Source: a virus. From it: a stretch of DNA of 49,064 bases. Each line of letters begins with the position of its first letter. Positions within the stretch are counted from its first letter, which is position 1. This document shows, in pieces, positions 25,863 to 32,100 of this stretch. The DNA lies in IMG/VR virus record IMGVR_UViG_3300022924_000004, positions 1 through 49,064 of that record, one strand, 5' to 3'. Made by a program: the position numbers and the translations under genes. A model generated the notes under the pieces. The model made no database searches and was not told where the DNA came from. It saw only the letters and a list, made by a program, of their open reading frames with translations.

Positions 25863-26485
25863 TCTTTTTATGTACGCAGTTTATGGTGAAATATTTTTTT
25901 ATGGGGTACTAGGCGGAATATTTTTTATATGGAAGAACGAAGGGTTGCACTGATATCGCCACCTCAGTCAAATAAAATCTTCCCTTTTGGGTGCTATAGG
26001 GGTCTGATGATCGCGCCACAATGTCATAAAGCTTTAAACGTTTAACAATTAAAACTTAAAATTAAAACAATTAAACAAATAAACATTAAACAATAACAGT
26101 AAGGGGGTGAGTGTACCCCTGTTACGCTACATTGTGCGACATTAAGGGTATTGGCAATAGATGGGTTAGTACTCAACTATGATAAGTAACGGGCCTTATA
26201 CGGGCTTAGGTGAGGTCGTTTTTAGCCGGTAAGTGTTGAATATGGGTTAATTGGCCTAGAATGAGAGGTTTGATCAATCAAAAACGTAACACACGGCAAC
26301 GATACGGCACGGGTAAGCCTGAATAGTAGCAATGAAAGACATATAATAATAGCCTGTAATAAGCATAATAACAATACATTATAATAATAAGACTACCTGT
26401 ACTATATCCTATGTAATACTATCATACGTTACCTATAGAATAATGACACTAATAGCCCTTTCTTTTTCTCGCGCGAGGTTTATTA
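25863..26485. other. Divergent AT-rich intergenic region, candidate replication origin
   Basis: No convincing gene lies here. The region has two similar iteron-like segments (GGTGAAATATTTTTTT at 25885 and GGCGGAATATTTTTTAT at 25912). There is also an A/T-rich tract at 26025-26100 flanked by an inverted repeat: CACAATGT at 26017-26024 and ACATTGTG at 26129-26136. A hairpin GGGGT/ACCCC lies at 26104-26119. A 75-bp segment at 26160-26230 recurs at 26906-26975. AT-rich DNA between divergent early and late operons is a common place for a phage origin, but no initiator-binding site could be proved. Confidence 0.4.
26160..26230 (+). repeat. Direct repeat, copy 1
   Basis: GATGGGTTAGTAC, a 21-base spacer, then CCTTATACGG, then CTTAG and GTCGTTTTT recur in the same order and spacing at 26906-26975. 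Coding function is not apparent. Confidence 0.6.
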
Positions 26486-26514
26486 TTGCTTATGCTTGCA
26501 ACCTGTGCTATAAT
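26486..26514 (+). promoter_or_regulatory. Early promoter 1, TTGCTT-17-TATAAT
   Basis: The -35 TTGCTT (26486-26491) and a perfect -10 TATAAT (26509-26514) have a 17-base spacer, with TGTGC extending the -10. The start is expected near 26521, about 20 bases before the short gene at 26541, which has an AAAGG ribosome-binding site. Confidence 0.85.
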
Positions 26515-26540
26515 AAGAATGTAATAAAGAAAGGTATAAT

Positions 26541-26594
26541 ATGCAATTCATTAAACAAGGGCTAAGTATTGAACTACAACGGATTAAACAGTAA
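26541..26594 (+). CDS. Leader microprotein (17 aa)
   Basis: ATG at 26541 follows AAAGG at good distance. The 17-residue product MQFIKQGLSIELQRIKQ ends with TAATG overlapping the next start. It may be a real microprotein or a leader peptide that couples translation of the next gene. Confidence 0.4.
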   Translation: MQFIKQGLSIELQRIKQ

Positions 26595-26764
26595 TGTTTG
26601 GTAAGTCTAATAAAGAATTAAAAGTTGAATGGATCGAAGATCTAGAGCCTCAGAGTTGCACTTGCAAGGGCTTTACAGAACTGTTCCGTAAACTTGAATC
26701 ACTACAATGGAAACTATTAAACGGTGTAGACATATCACAATTAAGCATTAAAGAGGTTGTTTAA
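26594..26764 (+). CDS. Small early protein with CxC motif (56 aa)
   Basis: The start overlaps the previous stop and the stop overlaps the next start. The product begins MFGKSNKELKVEWIEDLEP, contains SCTCKGFTELF and ends with a helical part. No family is recognised. Its place directly after the strongest early promoter suggests immediate-early expression. Confidence 0.5.
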   Translation: MFGKSNKELKVEWIEDLEPQSCTCKGFTELFRKLESLQWKLLNGVDISQLSIKEVV

Positions 26765-26880
26765 TGAATAGGCTTATGCTGTTTATAACTCTATTCTTAC
26801 GCCAAGGCTTTATTATTGGCCTTACATTGTTTGGGGTTTGGATCGGATACAGTATCACCCTTATTATTGACCGTTTGTAA
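26764..26880 (+). CDS. Single-pass membrane microprotein (38 aa)
   Basis: The product is hydrophobic over almost its whole length (LMLFITLFLRQGFIIGLTLF, then GVWIGYSITLII), with positive residues near the N-terminus and at the end. It is translationally coupled to the gene before it and followed by a terminator. A membrane role such as exclusion or host takeover is possible, but nothing specific can be read. Confidence 0.5.
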   Translation: MNRLMLFITLFLRQGFIIGLTLFGVWIGYSITLIIDRL

Positions 26881-26900
26881 GCCTCTGTAATAGCACTATA

Positions 26901-26931
26901 AAAAAGATGGGTTAGTACCCGTCTTTTTGTT
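26901..26931 (+). terminator. Intrinsic terminator of the first early unit
   Basis: AAAAAGATGGG and CCCGTCTTTTT pair around the loop TTAGTA, followed by GTTTTC. The stem has one G-T pair. The hairpin overlaps the start of direct-repeat copy 2, so part of the repeated element may serve termination here. Confidence 0.75.
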
Positions 26932-26975
26932 TTCATTGACCTTATACGGCCTTAGAATGGGTCGTTTTTTAATGC
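26906..26975 (+). repeat. Direct repeat, copy 2
   Basis: Shares GATGGGTTAGTAC, CCTTATACGG, CTTAG and GTCGTTTTTT with copy 1 at 26160-26230 at identical spacing, with divergence in the spacers. The copies are 746 bases apart. Confidence 0.6.
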
Positions 26976-27062
26976 CTTAAAATACACTAACAAGGGTGAG
27001 AGTATAAAGCTTGAGTTTTCCACAAGCTAAAGCACTATTATAAAAAACATACATAAACGGTA

Positions 27063-27091
27063 TTGCTTTTTTATTCCCCTTGTGCTATTAT
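27063..27091 (+). promoter_or_regulatory. Early promoter 2, TTGCTT-17-TATTAT
   Basis: The -35 TTGCTT (27063-27068) and -10 TATTAT (27086-27091) have a 17-base spacer, with TGTGC before the -10. It would drive the operon beginning at 27175 and possibly through 30612. Confidence 0.8.
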
Positions 27092-27174
27092 TAAAGAGTA
27101 AGCAAAAGCATTAAACCACCACAAGTTTAGGCTTACAAATAAACATAACCACCACAAAAAGAAAAGAGGGTACT

Positions 27175-27288
27175 ATGAAAAAGAAGATTAACGTTAAGTA
27201 TATTAATACTAAAGCTAAGTCTCGCGTGATCGTTGTTCCACCTGTTGAACTTGATCCCGTAACTATGACACTAATCAACTTTAGTTAG
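27175..27288 (+). CDS. Small basic early protein (37 aa)
   Basis: ATG follows AAAAGAGGG at proper spacing. The product MKKKINVKYINTKAKSRVIV is basic at the N-terminus and ends with a hydrophobic/polar part. No family is recognised. Confidence 0.5.
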   Translation: MKKKINVKYINTKAKSRVIVVPPVELDPVTMTLINFS

Positions 27289-27307
27289 TCGAAAGAATAA
27301 AACAAAA

Positions 27308-27445
27308 ATGCAAGTAAAATACTTTAATCGCGCCACTAAGCGATACCACAATAAGAAGAGCCTACAAAATAAGTGCATAGAGTTCTTAAAAGTCCTTGGA
27401 TTTTTAACCTTTATCGTACTAATGGCTTGGCAACCTAATTTCTAA
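27308..27445 (+). CDS. Small membrane protein (45 aa)
   Basis: A basic N-terminal half (NRATKRYHNKKSLQNK) is followed by one transmembrane helix (FLKVLGFLTFIVLMAW). No clear ribosome-binding site precedes the start, so confidence is moderate. A topology with the basic part in the cytoplasm is expected. Confidence 0.4.
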   Translation: MQVKYFNRATKRYHNKKSLQNKCIEFLKVLGFLTFIVLMAWQPNF

Positions 27446-27468
27446 TATCTGAGGGGGTATAAAAAGAA

Positions 27469-27810
27469 ATGAAACTATATGTTATTAACGCTACACCTTG
27501 GCGGGATGATGTGCAACGATCGGCAAACATAGTTAATATGATTGACTATCCATCAGACGTTGCAATGATCCTAGCAGAACATAGCATTGAAGGCTTTACA
27601 ATGTATGAAGTCCAAGGCTATTGGCAGGGTAAAGCCGAGAGATCTTTTAAGATAGAGATCGCGCTAGAGGATACTAGAATATTAAGAGCTATCACCGGTA
27701 CCGTATCCGTTGAGGTGCTTATTAATCGTATCTGTACAATCTTAAGGGATAAGTATAACCAAGAAAGCGTAATGCTTACGCTACCTAATGGAGAGGTTGA
27801 GTTTATATAA
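27469..27810 (+). CDS. Early hypothetical protein (113 aa)
   Basis: A soluble alpha/beta protein with VINATPWRDDVQRSANIVNM at the start and MTLPNGEVEFI-like strand at the end. GAGGGGG precedes the ATG at a rather long distance. The stop overlaps the next start. No domain is recognised. Confidence 0.55.
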   Translation: MKLYVINATPWRDDVQRSANIVNMIDYPSDVAMILAEHSIEGFTMYEVQGYWQGKAERSFKIEIALEDTRILRAITGTVSVEVLINRICTILRDKYNQESVMLTLPNGEVEFI

Positions 27811-27995
27811 TGAATCTACCAGACATTAACACCGTTACAGATCAAGATCAAGCGCGTAATATCGCTATTGATTGGTCTAATAATACTAATGAAGGCACTT
27901 CTTGGGGTGAACTAGCCGAGGCGCAAGCTTATTTTGAAGAGCTTGCAACTAAGTTTAATCTTAAAGAAGAGTTTATTGAAAACGCGATAATCTAA
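27810..27995 (+). CDS. Early hypothetical protein (61 aa)
   Basis: Acidic, helical, with TDQDQARNIAIDWSNNTNEG followed by a helix AEAQAYFEELATKFNLKEEF. The start overlaps the stop of the preceding gene. Function unknown; small acidic proteins in this place are often host-takeover or inhibitor proteins, which is only inference. Confidence 0.5.
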   Translation: MNLPDINTVTDQDQARNIAIDWSNNTNEGTSWGELAEAQAYFEELATKFNLKEEFIENAII

Positions 27996-28005
27996 GGGGG
28001 TTATA

Positions 28006-28176
28006 ATGCAAATTATCTTTAATGAAGAAGAACAGGGGTTGATTTTAAAAGCCTCTCACAGTACGCCATTTTCTACCGGACGCGTTGCCGGTGTAGTAAA
28101 GGCAATATACGAGGCTAATCTTGAAGAAGATTTAAAAAGTGCTATTGAACACTTAGAAGAAGTTGAGGCCATCTAA
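28006..28176 (+). CDS. Early hypothetical protein (56 aa)
   Basis: ATG follows AAGGGGG. The product MQIIFNEEEQGLILKASHST is acidic and helical, ending with LKSAIEHLEEVEAI. The stop overlaps the start of the next gene. Function unknown. Confidence 0.5.
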   Translation: MQIIFNEEEQGLILKASHSTPFSTGRVAGVVKAIYEANLEEDLKSAIEHLEEVEAI

Positions 28177-28412
28177 TGAAACTTTACGCTATTCACGTTA
28201 CCTATAATACAGTTAACGACTACGAATCTAAGTTTGATTGGATGTATTCTGTAGCGCCTTTTATGAATGATCAAAAAGCAAAAGAACTTTTTATTGAAGA
28301 TCTTACAGAAGGCCAAGAAGACATTAAGCCGGAAGATATCGAAATTATCGAACTTACGTTTGATACCTTAGATGAAAGAAACGGTTACGAAATTAACCTT
28401 AAAGAGCTTTAA
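28176..28412 (+). CDS. Early hypothetical protein (78 aa)
   Basis: A small acidic protein beginning MKLYAIHVTYNTVNDYESKF, similar in layout to the starts at 27469 and 29921 (MKLYVINATP, MKVYRLEFED), which may indicate a small paralogous family. No named domain. The end overlaps the first copy of a repeated AAGGGAATTAATGAG motif. Confidence 0.5.
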   Translation: MKLYAIHVTYNTVNDYESKFDWMYSVAPFMNDQKAKELFIEDLTEGQEDIKPEDIEIIELTFDTLDERNGYEINLKEL

Positions 28413-28433
28413 GGGAATTAATGAGGCAGTTTT
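28411..28433. repeat. AAGGGAATTAATGAG repeat, copy 1
   Basis: A 23-base segment beginning AAGGGAATTAATGAGGCAG is found again at 29862-29884. Its core recurs at 29252-29263 and 30513-30527. It sits at the boundary after the gene ending at 28412, without coding role. Confidence 0.7.
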
Positions 28434-28463
28434 TAAAAAGTTAAAATACTTTTAGGGGGTATT

Positions 28464-28766
28464 ATGACAAGTTATAGCAGAATGACAGAGTTTAAGATCA
28501 ATGATAATATGATTATCGAATGCCGAGTATACGATACCGGCCGTACTTGGGGACATACAGCGCGGGTGATGGTTAACGATGGGGGTATCTTTTTTGAAAA
28601 GACTAAGGTTCGTACTCAATACCTAAACCGTACTTGGGAAGAATGGCAATATCAGAGCTTATTGCAACAGGTAGCAGAATCTAAAAAACTCTCTGAAAAT
28701 GAAAGACTAGGCGTTAAGCTTTATCTTCTTCACATTAAAGAGGGTACAGAAGAAAGGCCATTTTAA
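28464..28766 (+). CDS. Early hypothetical protein (100 aa)
   Basis: ATG follows TAGGGGG at good spacing. The protein is soluble, with MIIECRVYDTGRTWGHTARV and NRTWEEWQYQSLLQQV. No domain is recognised. The gene is followed after two bases by the next start. Confidence 0.5.
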   Translation: MTSYSRMTEFKINDNMIIECRVYDTGRTWGHTARVMVNDGGIFFEKTKVRTQYLNRTWEEWQYQSLLQQVAESKKLSENERLGVKLYLLHIKEGTEERPF

Positions 28767-28768
28767 TT

Positions 28769-29134
28769 ATGAATGAATCAGAGATAATTATTAAAAACTT
28801 AGAGCGCCTTATCGATCGCTTATCTGAAGAAGGCGTAAGTATTGGCCTTAATGATCTTCACTATAGTTTATTGAACCGTGAAGAATGGATCTATATAGAG
28901 AGCGATATGCTTTATAACGGTGAAGACATACCATCACAATTTGGGGTATACCGTGGTTATGGTGGCGGGGGTATTCATACCGGTGCTATCACTACAGAGA
29001 TAGAGCGAATGACTAAGCGCCGACAAGCTAAGGCGCAACGGTTACTTAATATCTTTAAAGATACTTTTAATGACATCCTAAAAGAAATTGATGGCTTAAC
29101 AGATCCCGCGACTTGGGATAGTGCCACAATCTAG
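28769..29134 (+). CDS. Early hypothetical protein (121 aa)
   Basis: The protein has a helical N-terminus, a glycine-rich middle (FGVYRGYGGGGIHTGAI, about residues 58-74) and an acidic helical end. No domain is recognised. Confidence 0.5.
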   Translation: MNESEIIIKNLERLIDRLSEEGVSIGLNDLHYSLLNREEWIYIESDMLYNGEDIPSQFGVYRGYGGGGIHTGAITTEIERMTKRRQAKAQRLLNIFKDTFNDILKEIDGLTDPATWDSATI

Positions 29135-29141
29135 GGGGCTT

Positions 29142-29315
29142 ATGGAACTACAGTATAAAGATCAAGCGGAACAGTACGCGCAAGAAGAGGCCAATGAAGA
29201 GTATAAGGCTAAGATTGATGCTTTACCTTTTATGCTTAAACCTTTAGCGCTAAGGGAATTAATTGTGCAAAATGATGATACCGATTTTAGCGGTGCAACA
29301 GAGGGGGATCGATAA
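29142..29315 (+). CDS. Early hypothetical protein (57 aa)
   Basis: ATG at 29142 follows TAGGGGG, which is preferred over the in-frame ATG at 29121 inside the previous gene. The protein is glutamate-rich and helical (EANEEYKAKIDALPFMLKPL). The DNA encoding ALRELI contains the AAGGGAATTAAT repeat core at 29252. Confidence 0.5.
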   Translation: MELQYKDQAEQYAQEEANEEYKAKIDALPFMLKPLALRELIVQNDDTDFSGATEGDR

Positions 29316-29548
29316 TGGCAAGAAAAAAGATTGAAGATCCGTTTACTATTGAAAATGGCATCTCTTTTATAGCTATCATTATATCATTATTGGCGCTTAC
29401 ATTATTGATGAATAATAAGCCGGTGATTGGTGGTTATACGGAACTTAATTGTCATAAAACGGTATACGAGGATGGATCTAGCGCCTGTATTGTAAAGCTA
29501 GATAGTTATAGTGATAGAATAAAAGTCTTTAAAGAGTCGAGGCAATAG
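29315..29548 (+). CDS. Single-pass membrane protein (77 aa)
   Basis: A basic start (ARKKIEDPF) leads to one transmembrane segment (about residues 14-32, SFIAIIISLLALTLLM) and an extracytoplasmic part with two cysteines (LNCHKTVYEDGSSACIV) that could form a disulfide bond. The start overlaps the previous stop. Function unknown; a surface-exposed role such as superinfection exclusion is possible. Confidence 0.5.
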   Translation: MARKKIEDPFTIENGISFIAIIISLLALTLLMNNKPVIGGYTELNCHKTVYEDGSSACIVKLDSYSDRIKVFKESRQ

Positions 29549-29698
29549 ATGGGCGTACTACTACAAGAAGTTATTGAGGCCGGTGGCTATGATCTTAATA
29601 CCTACGAGGACGCGATATGGCTACTCTCTAAGCGGAATGAGTTTGAAGAGTTGGTTGATCAAGCGCAAGCCTTAGTTGATAAAGAGGATGAGGATTAA
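29549..29698 (+). CDS. Early hypothetical acidic protein (49 aa)
   Basis: The start is directly after the preceding stop (TAGATG). The product MGVLLQEVIEAGGYDLNTYE continues helical and ends KEDED. Function unknown. Confidence 0.45.
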   Translation: MGVLLQEVIEAGGYDLNTYEDAIWLLSKRNEFEELVDQAQALVDKEDED

Positions 29699-29924
29699 CG
29701 TACCAGTACGGCACATTGATAGCACCTATAACATACCGGTATTGTCTGATTATCTTAACGTAAAGTTTACGTTTGAGTACGTTATGCAAATCGATGGGGA
29801 ACTAACCAAGGTTGAGGCAAAACGGGTGCTATATTGGGCCGGTAAAATGTATGACAACTCCAAGGGAATTAATGAGGCAGTTTTATTAAATCTGTCTAGA
29901 GGGGTAAAGAGCGGATTATTATGA
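29688..29924 (+). CDS. Early hypothetical protein (78 aa)
   Basis: The ATG at 29688 overlaps the end of the previous gene. An alternative TTG at 29676 would add four residues. The protein contains RINVPVRHIDSTYNIPVL and YAGKMYDNSKGI. The DNA for SKGINEAVL contains copy 3 of the AAGGGAATTAATGAG repeat. Function unknown. Confidence 0.45.
   Translation: MRINVPVRHIDSTYNIPVLSDYLNVKFTFEYVMQIDGELTKVEAKRVLYWAGKMYDNSKGINEAVLLNLSRGVKSGLL
29862..29884. repeat. AAGGGAATTAATGAG repeat, copy 3
   Basis: Identical over 23 bases to 28411-28433, but here it lies inside a reading frame. The core also occurs at 29252-29263 (copy 2) and 30513-30527 (copy 4). The recurrence inside and outside genes suggests a DNA-level signal. 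Confidence 0.7.
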
Positions 29925-30244
29925 AAGTTTATAGACTAGAGTTTGAAGATTATGGTGTATTCGGAACACATATGTCCAAGTTTATCTCAGATCCTAAAGA
30001 CGCATTGTATACCTTATACGGAAATACAACTCCGGTTAATAAGTGGACGGGTGGTTTCAATCAATATCGTTTCGCTTGTCGAACACCAGAAAAGCTTGTA
30101 GCTTACTTCGGATCTGATTTTGGTAAAGCTATTGGTGCTGGTGCAGTTGTTGCGGTGTACGAGGTTAGTATAAAGTACGTTATGTTTGGGTATAGAGGGG
30201 TGGAACTAGCATTCCAAGCAGATAAGGCGGTTAAGTTAACGTGA
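29921..30244 (+). CDS. Early hypothetical protein (107 aa)
   Basis: A small mixed protein beginning MKVYRLEFEDYGVFGTHMSK, with a glycine/alanine/valine segment (AIGAGAVVAVYEVSIKYVMF) towards the end. ATGA and GTGA overlaps connect it to both neighbours. Function unknown. Confidence 0.5.
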   Translation: MKVYRLEFEDYGVFGTHMSKFISDPKDALYTLYGNTTPVNKWTGGFNQYRFACRTPEKLVAYFGSDFGKAIGAGAVVAVYEVSIKYVMFGYRGVELAFQADKAVKLT

Positions 30245-30612
30245 GTTATAAAACTACTAAAGTAAGACAAAAGTATGTAAAGCTTATCAAGTCTGGGGTG
30301 GTGGTTGACTGTGAGCTGTGCTTAGAGCGGATAGTAAACACCGGTAATACTGGTAGAAAAATGCTTACAGTTGATCATATTATACCTAAGTTCTTAGGCG
30401 GTACTGATGCAGAGATTAATTTGCAACCGGCGCATAAGAAATGCAATTCAAAAAGAGGACATAATATCTATGTCCCCCGTTGTGTGCTTTTTATTTTGTG
30501 TTATGTAACTCTAAGGGAATTAATGAGCGCCCTTATTAGAAATACATTCCTTGTTCATACAGATACCGGCGATCCTGAGAGAATCACAGTCTACGCATTG
30601 AGTAACGTTTAA
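30241..30612 (+). CDS. HNH endonuclease (123 aa)
   Basis: GTG start overlapping the previous stop. The motifs are visible: C24-x2-C27, D45-H46 in LTVDHIIPKFLGG, N60 and H65-x2-C68. This is a compact HNH beta-beta-alpha metal fold with structural zinc cysteines. HNH proteins can be homing nucleases or phage packaging or defence nucleases; the position in an early operon gives no decision. The last about 30 residues are read through the end of a convergent gene (30520-30798), so the true end may be dispensable. Confidence 0.75.
   Translation: MSYKTTKVRQKYVKLIKSGVVVDCELCLERIVNTGNTGRKMLTVDHIIPKFLGGTDAEINLQPAHKKCNSKRGHNIYVPRCVLFILCYVTLRELMSALIRNTFLVHTDTGDPERITVYALSNV
30513..30527. repeat. AAGGGAATTAATGAG repeat, copy 4
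   Basis: A 15-base match to the core of copies 1 and 3, located within the HNH gene and across the end of the convergent gene at 30520-30798. Confidence 0.6.
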
Positions 30613-30798
30613 AGCTTGAACAGTTACCTCTTCCTTCCGAGCTTTCTTTGCGCGGGTAAGGTTGGGTGTCTTCTTGGTAGCTTGAACGTGTACGTCATAA
30701 ACAACACCACGATAAACTATCTCAAATACTTGGCCCGTTGCTTTCATAACTTTGAACAACGGAAAGATATTCTTCTTGAGTTGAGTAAGACTAAGCAT
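30520..30798 (-). CDS. Small zinc-ribbon-like protein (92 aa)
   Basis: A leftward gene following the HTH protein with an eight-base overlap. The N-terminal part is a small beta-rich domain (QVFEIVYRGVVYDVHVQATK). The C-terminus carries QCVDCDSLRIAGICMNKEC with a C-x2-C and a later C-x4-C, a probable zinc ribbon. It overlaps the end of the HNH gene by 93 bases in the opposite direction. Function unknown. Confidence 0.55.
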   Translation of the reverse strand: MLSLTQLKKNIFPLFKVMKATGQVFEIVYRGVVYDVHVQATKKTPNLTRAKKARKEEVTVQALNVTQCVDCDSLRIAGICMNKECISNKGAH

Positions 30799-31348
30799 CT
30801 GGGAAGATCGCGTGAAGCATTCCTACTTCATCCTTATCATTAATAGCCTTAAGCAAGATCATAAGATTCTTCTTATTTTCTTCTGGGTTTTCGGTGATTG
30901 ATGTAGGTTTACCGGCTTCGATCTGAGACTGGTTGAACATTTCTTTTGAAATAGTTACAAGATCCTTAACGGAAATATGACCACGCCTATTAATTTGTTC
31001 AACTGAATCAAGGTATTCTTTAAAGTCTATGTCGCCATCATCGTATAGTTTCTTGGCTTCTTCTAATTCTTTTTCTATCTGATCAGCTGAATCAAGTTTG
31101 TGTTCAATCTGCTTCTTGGCTTTGTCTAGGATACGAGCAGACTTAGATGTTTCATGTGCAACAAGTGAACTCTTAATTTGTTCAAGTGCCATTGAGTTAC
31201 GCTGTTTAATATCTGTAATACCAGACAATGAGATATCAACGCCCTCTTTTACGAGGTCGTCTTTAATGTCTTGATAAGTATCGCCTCGTGCTATACGAGC
31301 AACGATCTTAATCTCAGTCTGTGTGTCGATTTTGCGTTTGTTGGCCAT
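30791..31348 (-). CDS. HTH protein, candidate terminase small subunit (185 aa)
   Basis: The N-terminal 50 residues look like a helix-turn-helix (KIVARIARGDTYQDIKDDLV then VDISLSGITDIKQRN). A long charged helix follows, and then VKDLVTISKEMFNQSQIEAGKPTSI near 125-150, which resembles the oligomerisation and C-terminal segments of phage small terminases. No other good small-terminase candidate is present. It is unusual that it lies about 6 kb from terL, but on the same strand. A transcription regulator is the alternative. Confidence 0.45.
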   Translation of the reverse strand: MANKRKIDTQTEIKIVARIARGDTYQDIKDDLVKEGVDISLSGITDIKQRNSMALEQIKSSLVAHETSKSARILDKAKKQIEHKLDSADQIEKELEEAKKLYDDGDIDFKEYLDSVEQINRRGHISVKDLVTISKEMFNQSQIEAGKPTSITENPEENKKNLMILLKAINDKDEVGMLHAIFPDA

Positions 31349-31583
31349 CTTCGTGTATCTGTACCTTTATTCTGTGCTTACCATTGATACCTATAACTTT
31401 AGCTAGGGTGCGTATTGCATCTATTGTTGAACCACTACGGCCAAGCAATGATGCGATGCTAGTTCCGTTAGGGTGAATAGTAATCACCGCGCCGTACTCG
31501 TCCTGTTTTTCAGTAACGGTAGCTTGGTCGCCTAAGATAGATTTTACAATTCCCTCTACGAGTTCTGTACTGTTTAAATTCAT
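31314..31583 (-). CDS. KH-domain RNA-binding protein, KhpA-like (89 aa)
   Basis: The start is ATG 31583, six bases after a -10 element, so it appears leaderless. The domain follows the small bacterial KH protein KhpA: a beta-alpha-alpha-beta core with VITIHPNGTSIASLLGRSGS, where G48-R-S-G51 is the G-x-x-G loop that contacts RNA, followed by TIDAIRTLAKVIGI. KhpA-type proteins bind structured and small RNAs. A phage copy, divergently transcribed next to the operon that leads to a large non-coding RNA, points to a phage RNA function. Its stop overlaps the start of the downstream HTH gene. Confidence 0.75.
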   Translation of the reverse strand: MNLNSTELVEGIVKSILGDQATVTEKQDEYGAVITIHPNGTSIASLLGRSGSTIDAIRTLAKVIGINGKHRIKVQIHEDGQQTQNRHTD

Positions 31584-31589
31584 AGACGT

Positions 31590-31618
31590 ATAATACAGTT
31601 GATTGTGGATAAGTACAA
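31590..31618 (-). promoter_or_regulatory. Minus-strand promoter of the KH gene, leaderless
   Basis: On the minus strand TTGTAC (31618-31613) and TATTAT (31595-31590) are 17 bases apart. Only six bases separate the -10 from the ATG at 31583, so the transcript probably begins at or next to the start codon. No ribosome-binding site is possible. Confidence 0.65.
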
Positions 31619-31636
31619 TAGTCTGAAACATTGGTA

Positions 31637-31665
31637 TTGACTTTTACTATTGAGTGTGCTATGAT
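31637..31665 (+). promoter_or_regulatory. Early promoter 3, leaderless
   Basis: TTGACT (31637-31642) and TATGAT (31660-31665) have 17 bases between, with TGTGC before the -10. The ATG at 31672 comes six bases after the -10, so the mRNA should begin at the start codon. It is divergent from the KH promoter; the -35 boxes are about 20 bases apart, which could allow coordinated control. Confidence 0.8.
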
Positions 31666-31671
31666 GGAAGC

Positions 31672-31887
31672 ATGACTAAAGACAAACTTACACTCACGGT
31701 TGAAGGATATGGAACTAAATTTAGCACGGAGGTTTCTGACGAAGCGTCAGCTCCAGTAGTGATGAAACTGTTTGTCGATCTTATGACAGCATACGGCTAC
31801 TCACGAAAGAATTTCATTGATATGTTAGGGAGTGATCCCGGCGATTGGGATAACGTTTATCAAGAACTACAAAAGTTAGGGGAATAA
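31672..31887 (+). CDS. Early hypothetical protein (71 aa)
   Basis: The promoter position supports ATG 31672 rather than an in-frame ATG at 31654, which would be upstream of the transcription start. The protein has a beta N-terminal part (KLTLTVEGYGTKFSTEV) and a helical C-terminal half with GDWDNVYQELQKLGE. Function unknown. Confidence 0.6.
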   Translation: MTKDKLTLTVEGYGTKFSTEVSDEASAPVVMKLFVDLMTAYGYSRKNFIDMLGSDPGDWDNVYQELQKLGE

Positions 31888-32100
31888 ATGTATACAGTAA
31901 ACTATAACGATGGTGAAGCTAAAACTCAAGAGTTTGAGAATCCTCACGAAGCAAAGCGATGGATCGATGATCTCGCAAGTAATAATAATGTAAAGATCGA
32001 GAATGTATTAGACGAAGTAGGTAATGTGGTTTCTATTAATCCTTACTACGATGATGTCTGGTGTGGTATCTTGCTAAAGAAAGAAGAGCCTAGTGAATGA
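31888..32100 (+). CDS. Early hypothetical protein (70 aa)
   Basis: The ATG directly abuts the preceding stop, with GGGGAA as ribosome-binding site. An acidic alpha/beta protein with VNYNDGEAKTQEFENPHEAKRW. Function unknown. Confidence 0.55.
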   Translation: MYTVNYNDGEAKTQEFENPHEAKRWIDDLASNNNVKIENVLDEVGNVVSINPYYDDVWCGILLKKEEPSE

